Shown here: positions 58,093 to 64,000 of the stretch, one piece after another
Numbering within the stretch: position 1 is the first letter of the stretch
Layout of the letters: each line of letters starts with the position of its first letter
Origin: Neckera pumila
Taxonomy: Eukaryota > Streptophyta > Bryopsida > Hypnales > Neckeraceae
DNA: 64,000 bases
Direction of reading: 5' to 3'
Assembly: GCA_963969595.1 (NCBI GenBank)
Contig: OZ018412.1
Coordinates: 15,192,501-15,256,500 of the forward strand
The notes under the pieces: model-generated
What the model saw: the letters and a program-made list of their open reading frames with translations, nothing else
Databases searched by the model: none
Told to the model about the DNA's origin: nothing
Made by a program: the position numbers and the translations under genes

Positions 58093-58500
58093 GGCGACTG
58101 CCTGTCTGCCTGTCTGCACACAAACTGATGATGCTCTCCTCCACCACCACTATACTACACTTGGACTGCAATGTGGGAGAAACTACACTCGCCTGTGAAA
58201 TTGGAATGCGAAAGCTGGGCTTACGAGCACCGCAGATGCGTCTCTCTCTCGCAGCAGCAGCAGCAGACGATGAAAAACAAGAGACTGCTGCTGGTTCGCC
58301 GCTTAGGCTTCGCAACCAAATACGCTCGTCCTAGTGTGAACACTACAAGGTCTCAAATGAGTGAGGTTTTGGAACTATCAACTAAGGTAAACCTGCCTAT
58401 GACAGGCAGACCACCCAATGCAGACATCTACAAAATCACTCATTTCAGTCTTACATTAACCGATTTCCGACTTTTGTCAATAAATGAGATTATGACTTCA
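58093..58500. promoter_or_regulatory. Upstream region of the TXNDC9-like gene
   Basis: GC-richer near the gene, with a short CAG run (about 58250-58263, GCAGCAGCAGCAGCAG). A forward 119-residue frame across it has no known domain and is probably accidental. Confidence 0.35.
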
Positions 58501-58973
58501 TTAGAGCATCTCCACCGGGGCACACGATAGTGCCCCTGTTTGACATGTGGCGTGCCCGACTGCCCGGGCTTCAAAATGAGTCCCATCAGTTGCAAACTTC
58601 GAGAAAACCTGCAACTAGCTTCTTCAAAATTGGCTTGCCGCACTAGAAACTACAGTCCCCTCTCACATTTGACGTTGGGCCGCATTTGGCAGAAGCAGTG
58701 TCAAGTGAAGCCTCAATTTGTGGACAATCTCAACTTCAACCAATCAAATTTTTGTCCCCACCATACACATCAATGCTATGGACAAGTCTTGGGTGTTTTC
58801 ATTTGCGGTGTGTAAGGGTCAACGTTGGAATTGGGAATTTTGCATCAAAATCTGCAATTTGTGGAGTCTCCCGATGGGGGACCGGTAACTAGGCGGGGCC
58901 TTCTTAGGGACCGACACACGGCATTCTCTATTTGGCGCGTGTATTTTAACATGAATTGGTGGAGATGCTCTAA
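58501..58973. mobile_element. MITE with GAGCATCTCCACC inverted ends, 473 bp
   Basis: TTAGAGCATCTCCACC at 58501-58516 and GGTGGAGATGCTCTAA at 58958-58973 are perfect inverted complements over 16 bp. Ends of the form GAGCATCTCCA are known from many plant MITEs. The interior is moderately GC-rich and non-coding. No certain target duplication was seen. Confidence 0.7.
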
Positions 58974-60103
58974 GGTTGGTTAGTAACCAAAATCAATGCC
59001 TTGGGAGATGGCCGTGGAGTTATTAGTGATTGTCATAGGACACTTACACCTTTCTAGAGTAAACTTGTCAAAAAAATAGGTGTTTATTTGAGGTAGTTGT
59101 TGCTACTCCAATCCCTTTAGAATGTTATGACCGGGAATGGCCTAGGTCACACATTAGTGAATTTAGGGTATGAAAATGATTGTGTTTTGCAAAATTTGGA
59201 ACTATAAAAGTGTAGGCAAGGTCATGAAATAAATTGTCCAAATTTTTGAAGAAAAAAAGGTGGATTCTTGTATATTCTAGAGACCATTATTTGATCGTAT
59301 TCAAGTATTAAATTGGAATAAGGGTATTCAACCATGCAATTCATGAATAGTGTAGAATCCAATATACACACTGGAAGAAAACTACGTTGGATCCCACAAA
59401 ACCAGGTTGATTTGTAGGCTTGATTATCTTTATTGCACAAAAGTCTGTAATATTCTTTGAGCATTTGGTCACATGTGGCAACCCCTTGAAGTAGATATAT
59501 AAGCATATTGAATCATCAATTATTTTGTTTGTTTTCATGGTATAAATGTTTTCTGAATATTAACTACCACAATTGAAAAGTGCTGAAAAATTCATGCAAT
59601 ATCGGCACTATATATGTCTGTGCTCCCAAAAAAATTTAGATTCATTGGTCAATCTTTGTATACACAAATACAACTTTGTATCCCAAAATGCCACTGATAC
59701 ATTGAAGGCCTACATGTTTTCAACATCCTTTAGAGATTAGGGTACTGACACCTAAAAGCGACTAAATAAGAGCATGAGCATGATTCATAGATGGTTAGAC
59801 TTTCTTCAATTTTTGGAAGATCTTTGAAAGAATTGAATGAAAATATAATAGTAGATTATGTTTGATAGTAGGAATTATCACTCTTTTGTGTCATTCTGCA
59901 TTTGAATTTTCTTTGAAATACTTGCAACAAAACATCTAAATTTTTAACTTTTAAATTAGATTAGAAATTAAGTTTTATAAATCCAAGTTCATTAGGCAAA
60001 TCTGAATGCAAAAGAGATCATTTTGAAGCTATTATTGAGACTAAAAGCAATAAACAATAAGAAGCTTCATGCATATTTGACCTTAACCATTCTACACGTG
60101 ACT
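58974..60103. other. AT-rich spacer
   Basis: No gene recognised. The reverse frames at 59222-59538 have no domain character. Confidence 0.4.
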
Positions 60104-60654
60104 CCCTCCATTCCAAAATGATCTTCCAATTTGAGTTGTAACACAGGAAAAAGGAGAATGGTGGCAGTTCCAAAAGGGCAGGGACCAAACACAAATCAGA
60201 ATGGTCAAATCACTAATGTTGGTTGCCCTCGGGCCACACATCAATAGCCATAGGTTAAATAATCACAAGTTGATAGCCACATGGTATTGGGTCACAGGCT
60301 CATAGCACTATAAAAAATCCGCGTTTTAGATGACGTTAGCATAATTTTAGAAGACGGATTTTAGTGAACGTTCAATAAAACAACTTGTATTTTTGTGTCA
60401 ATAATAACGTCCAATGTAACATCCAGATGGTCCCAAAATGAATACTGCACAGTGAGAAATTGTATAGCCACTACACTAAAATTGGTAAATAGTGTTGGCA
60501 AACACTAATTTTCCCACCTAACACTAATTGTGATTTGCAAGGTTAGTGTTAGATCATTATTTACCCATTCCAACACTATTTTAGCTCTAAAGTAAAATTT
60601 GTTCATTTCAACTTTTTTACGAGAGTGCATTTAGTGTTAGATAGGAAATAATCC

Positions 60655-60910
60655 CTAAAATGCTAAAATAATCCCTAAAATGCTGAAATAATCCCTAAAA
60701 TGCTGGAAAAGACCATACAATGCTGAAATAATTCCTAAAATGCTGAAATAGACCATACAATGCTGGAAAAGACCATAAAATGCTGAAATAATCCTTGAAA
60801 TGTTGAAATAGACCATAAAATGTTGGAAAGACCCTAAAATGCTGGAAAAGACCATATAATGCTGGAAAAGACCATAAGATGCTGAAATAGACCATGAAAT
60901 GCTAAAATTG
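60655..60910. repeat. Minisatellite of about 20-bp units inside the transposon
   Basis: About 12-13 units alternate between AATGCTGAAATAATCCCTAA and AATGCTGGAAAAGACCATAA forms. On the reverse strand this gives periodic peptides (LFQHF, YGLFQH) that explain the open frames there. Confidence 0.85.
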
Positions 60911-61259
60911 GTCATAGTGTATATATAAGTTGCTAAATATAGCAAGAACCATAAACACAACATAATAATCCTAGTTGTAGGCCAGAAATTGGAGGAGACA
61001 TATAGTAAAATATCCAATTGAAATTGAAATTGAGCAGCTCTTGCCCTTGAAAATATTGCAAATGTTTTGCAATAATCTCTTGGAGATGTAGAAACAATTG
61101 CCCTGCACTCCAAGATCCATCAAGTCCTAATGCTAAGCCACAAAGAATCATTGCTTTCCTAGCATAGGAGATGTTGTCAACATCCACCTCTCAATTGACA
61201 TCTTCTACACTATCCGCAGCCAATTGTAAGAAAAATCGTTTGTCCAGATTTGTCAATTT

Positions 61260-62521
61260 TCATGACCACTGTCCATCTACCCGAGGTGCATTTTGCCAAG
61301 CATTGAGTTGCATCAACTTAATTTTCTTGGCTTCCCACCGTTTTGTCCATGCATCTTTGATTTTAGCAATGAGGAAGGTATTTGCTGGTTGGCAAAGGTG
61401 AATAGAACATGGAGGTAAAAATTTAAAAACCGTATTTTTGGCAGCTAAGATAGCAGCCAATGTAGAGGTCACAGTATGTCCGCTACAATTATCAAGCCAT
61501 ATGATCTTCATCCATTGATGAAGATCGGCTTGATATTCATGAGATTCCAAGAAATACTCGAGTAAGATGATTTGGTCCATCCAGCTTTTAGGGCCTAATC
61601 TATACAAAATCCCAAGAGTATTATCCATCAAACCTCGGATAGGATAGTTTCTATTCTCATTTGAAAAAATGAGAATAGGGGCTTCTATTGTGACACGCTG
61701 GCCCCCAAAAATCTGAACCATCATGGTCATGGATTCCCCACCCGAGACAACTTCGACGTATTTCACAGTGGTATCTCCCCTAAACCCTAAGGTTCGGCCA
61801 TTGTCAAGATTGACAACGAAATGCATTTCATCCAGGTTTTTCATGAGGTTTTCATTGAGTTTCCTGAATGAAAAGCCCCTTTGCAAGCCCCCCAAATGGT
61901 AGGTGGTCTGCATTTCGATTTGAAGCTCCTTTTCAAGGCTACAAGTCAAACGACCACATTGGAATAACAAGACAATATTATGATTGTCCATGAATTTTTT
62001 TGGACCAACAAAACACGGTCTTTGGGATCAATAGAGTGGTCGGTGAAAATGGATCCAGGAGCTACAAGAATGGATAGGGTTAATTCACGAAGGAGGAATG
62101 CTGAGAATTTGACACTTGATTTGCGGAGGCGATTGAATTCTTCAAGCAAAAGTGGATACAAATATTGCACCCACTCGCTCTTCTTCTTGCCCCGACCCGG
62201 CCTGGCCTTGGGAGAATGGCACTTCCTTTTGTCCAAGCAACATCGGATGCACAAGAATAGAGTCACGGGGCCTTCAACATTTTCTTCAAATTGGCCACGC
62301 TGTTGCCACCAACGGCTGGCTTTGATTAGGTTGGCCGGGCGCTGCTCACGGAAATGCTCGGAAAATGCTTGGATGATGCGGGCATTGAAGCCAGGCAAGC
62401 CATGAACGTCGACGTCCTCTACCATCCAATTTATAACAAATCGACGGGTGGAGGGGGAATGCAAGAGCTGCCTAAGAACCAGAAATCGGGCAAGGTTGGG
62501 CGGGCAACGTACCACCAGCAA
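61260..62521 (-). pseudogene. Decayed DDE transposase (DDE_1, pogo/CENP-B-like)
   Basis: Two overlapping reverse frames make up the gene. The upstream one (62521-61946) has no ATG at its open end and contains LYPLLLEEFNRLRKSSVKFS. The downstream one (61991-61260) contains the catalytic region. The frame changes by one base at the T7 run 61995-62001 (A7 on the coding strand), which looks like a homopolymer slip. The DDE core is recognisable: HFVVNLDNGRTLGF with the first Asp, IIWLDNCSGHTV with the second Asp, and CQPANTFLIAKIKDAW. In the last, the third acidic residue expected in QPxD is Asn. Loss of frame and of a catalytic residue suggest the protein is inactive. The N-terminal DNA-binding domain was not clearly seen. 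Confidence 0.75.
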
Positions 62522-63203
62522 TCATCAGTGCGGCAGTACCAATCCGGCTCCAGCTCGGGACCTTCAAAATTGGATGGCGGATGGAGATAAAAACAAATCA
62601 GTGGGTAAGTCTAGATGGCGCAGCAAGGGCCAGTCTAAGAAGCATCCCTATCCGACGAGGAAGGCCCGATCAAACAGCACGCGCCCGATCCGGCAAGCAC
62701 CCTATTCCGACGAGGAAGCTCCGACTCCATAGCCACCACGGAGCTTGGAGTAGCAAGGTTCCGAAATTGTGGTCTTCGCAGGGAAGGGCCAGCTTGTAAC
62801 GGCAGAAGGGCAAAATTGCAGTTCCCCGAGGAAGGGTCAGATTTAGACGGCGTGAATTCAATGCCCAACATTATTTACACATGAATTGGAAAATAGTGTT
62901 GGGGATAAAAAACAGTGAGCAACACTAATTATCACCCAATACTATTTACCAATTTTAGTGTAATTATCATCCAACACTATATACCAATTTTAGTGTAGTG
63001 CTTTTCAAAAATGCTACAAAAATTTCACTTTTGAATACTCTGAAACTGCATATTAGAAAAAACTTTAGAATTCAAATTTTTCAAGACAAAAAGAGAGCAT
63101 TAAACTCTAGTTACCACTCGAAACAGATTTTGAAGATTTTGATATTTTCAAGCTTAATCCACAACATCTAACAAGAAGATCATTTTTGGATGGAGGAAGT
63201 ATA

Positions 63204-63900
63204 TAATTAGCTCAAGTGGCTCAAATATTATTAAGGGTACATTCACACCAAGGGTTTATATCTTAAAATAAATGTAATAAATCATCCCAACGCAATGGAA
63301 GATGGATATTGGAAGAGTGTACTATAGTAGAGTTTTATTGACCTTTGATCATAACAAGAATAATTTGTCCCTCTCAAAAGATTAAATATTTCATCCTAGT
63401 GTCAATGTCCCCTAAATATGCTCGACATCCAAATTTGACATTGTAACATCATAAACAAGTGCAAGGCAAGATCAAAACTTAGAAGACAATTTAAAATTAA
63501 TTAATTAATTTTTTTTTAAATTGATAGATGCTTAAAATGAAAATATATCACAGGTTTTTTTCCCTCCATACAAAAACAATTGGAGACAAAAAAAAATACC
63601 AATGTTTTGACATCCATTTTTAGAATTGTTTTACATCATACCTGCCCTATTTTTGAGAATTTTTAGAATATTCACTTTTTTTGTAGCTACAGTAGAAGAA
63701 TATTGTTTAGAATATTTAGAGTATTGTTTAGGAGAAGTTTCTCTTGAAGAGGCCTCTGGCATGAGAGAGCAGGGCTGATGTGACATAAAAGAAGGTGATA
63801 TTAAAGAGGTCGGTGTCCTCAAGGCCCCAAATCCTCGTTTGGAGAGGAAGCTTAGGCACCCGTTGCACCATTTTGTGTGAAGGCGTTTGTGACCCTCAAA
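63204..63900. other. Upstream region of the preY-like gene
   Basis: AT-rich to about 63760, then GC-richer towards the start codon. No gene was recognised. The reverse frame at 63631-63960 is the antisense of the exon below plus flanking DNA. Confidence 0.4.
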
Positions 63901-63995
63901 ATGGGGAGCCGAGGAGCACTGACGAAACAGGCGATGCTCTTCAACAAGTCGCTGCTTCAATATCTCGCCTGTCCTCTCTCCAAATCTCCTCTCAG
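63901..63995 (+). CDS. First exon of a preY/Trm112-like mitochondrial protein (partial, cut by window end)
   Basis: ATG at 63901 opens a 31-codon exon ending LLQYLACPLSKSPLR, with donor AG-GTACA at 63995/63996. The motif LxxLxCPLSKxPLR is the start of the small Trm112p-like/preY domain. In animals preY acts in mitochondria on coenzyme Q and complex I assembly methyltransferases; plant homologues are about 90-110 residues. The N-terminal residues (MGSRGALTKQAMLFNKS) would fit a short targeting or helical region. The frame is open upstream, but this is the first good ATG. The rest of the gene lies beyond the window. Confidence in the family rests on about 15 residues. Confidence 0.65.
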
Positions 63996-64000
63996 GTACA

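Larger units (their letters stand above)
60474..62995 (-). mobile_element. DDE transposon with TA-flanked 25-bp inverted ends
   Basis: The left end CACTAAAATTGGTAAATAGT (then GTTGG) and the right end, inverted (CACTAAAATTGGTATATAGT then GTTGG), match with one difference. Both are flanked by TA; the flank is further palindromic (CAC-TA / TA-GTG). The right end exists twice: an inner copy ends at 62960, also followed by TA. The TA target fits the Tc1/mariner/pogo superfamily. The element carries a decayed transposase and a 20-bp tandem array. Confidence 0.75.
60104..63203. mobile_element. Outer Stowaway-like element interrupted by a DDE transposon
   Basis: CTCCCTCCATTCCAAAATGA followed by TCTTC near 60106 matches, inverted, GAAGATCATTTTTGGATGGA (about 63175-63194) followed by GGAAGTATA. 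These are ends of the Stowaway/mariner MITE type, about 30 bp each. The 2.5 kb element 60474-62995 lies between them, so the outer element was probably a short MITE that received the insertion. Confidence 0.6.

Noticed and set aside
58501..58973. Small frames between TXNDC9-like gene and transposon as genes
   Set aside because: The interval is bounded by perfect inverted ends and is better explained as a MITE.
60655..61113. Reverse frames with FQHF/YGLF repeats as a repeat protein
   Set aside because: They are the translation of the 20-bp minisatellite and appear in more than one phase.
61980..62405. Forward 141-residue frame over the transposase
   Set aside because: The reverse strand carries the recognisable DDE transposase; the forward frame is its shadow.
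63631..63960. Reverse-strand 109-residue frame at the right edge
   Set aside because: It opens at a non-ATG codon and overlaps the better-supported forward preY-like exon with its CPLSKSPLR motif and splice donor.
1..64000. CRISPR arrays, operons, ribosome-binding sites, prokaryotic insertion sequences
   Set aside because: The spliced plant-type genes show this is eukaryotic nuclear DNA; no regularly spaced direct-repeat array of CRISPR type was seen.

Overview
The window looks like nuclear DNA of a land plant, most probably a moss. The best clue is the gene at 34402-36926. Its seven exons encode a 292-residue ELO-type polyunsaturated fatty-acid elongase that, from memory of the family, resembles the Physcomitrium PSE1-type enzymes along its whole length. 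The other genes are plant-like as well, with compact GT-AG exons richer in G+C than the very AT-rich DNA around them. No species is claimed.

Layout. Positions 1-33500 are gene-poor and full of repeats. The only convincing complete gene there is a small secreted S1-type protein (2615-3046). Two copies of a 2.8 kb block (6130-8885 and 13873-16735) each carry a reverse-strand C2H2-like zinc-finger reading frame. A probable last exon of an unidentified gene lies at 17354-17703. The rest is largely a family of elements bounded by TTAA and 13-18 bp inverted ends of the type CCCCTAAAGGACC, in several sizes and both orientations, often nested or abutting.

Positions 34400-58100 are the genic part: the elongase (+), a 2-oxoglutarate/Fe(II) dioxygenase (-, 37463-39977), a CTU2 tRNA-thiolation homologue (+, 42161-46197), a small Ala-rich hypothetical protein (-, 46714-46962), an HMG-box protein with no visible ATG (+, 53144-53911) and a TXNDC9/PLP3-like thioredoxin-fold protein (-, 54785-58092). 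These are independent single-gene units, not an operon. The dioxygenase and CTU2 are divergent; CTU2 and the small protein, and the HMG-box gene and TXNDC9, are convergent. Between 47 and 52 kb lies a long near-perfect inverted repeat (arms of about 0.68 kb, 49047-50435).

Positions 58500-63200 hold transposons: a MITE at 58501-58973 and a decayed DDE transposon with TA-flanked ends (60474-62995). The latter sits inside an outer pair of Stowaway-like ends (about 60104-63203). At the right edge the first exon of a preY/Trm112-like mitochondrial protein begins (63901-63995) and runs out of the window.

Main points for follow-up: the TTAA-bounded element family, whose ends match the piggyBac signature, which I understand to be rare in land plants; the long hairpin; the homogenised duplicated zinc-finger block; and the HMG-box gene with ATT where an ATG would be expected. 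All assignments come from reading the sequence and from memory of protein families; no alignment or search was run.
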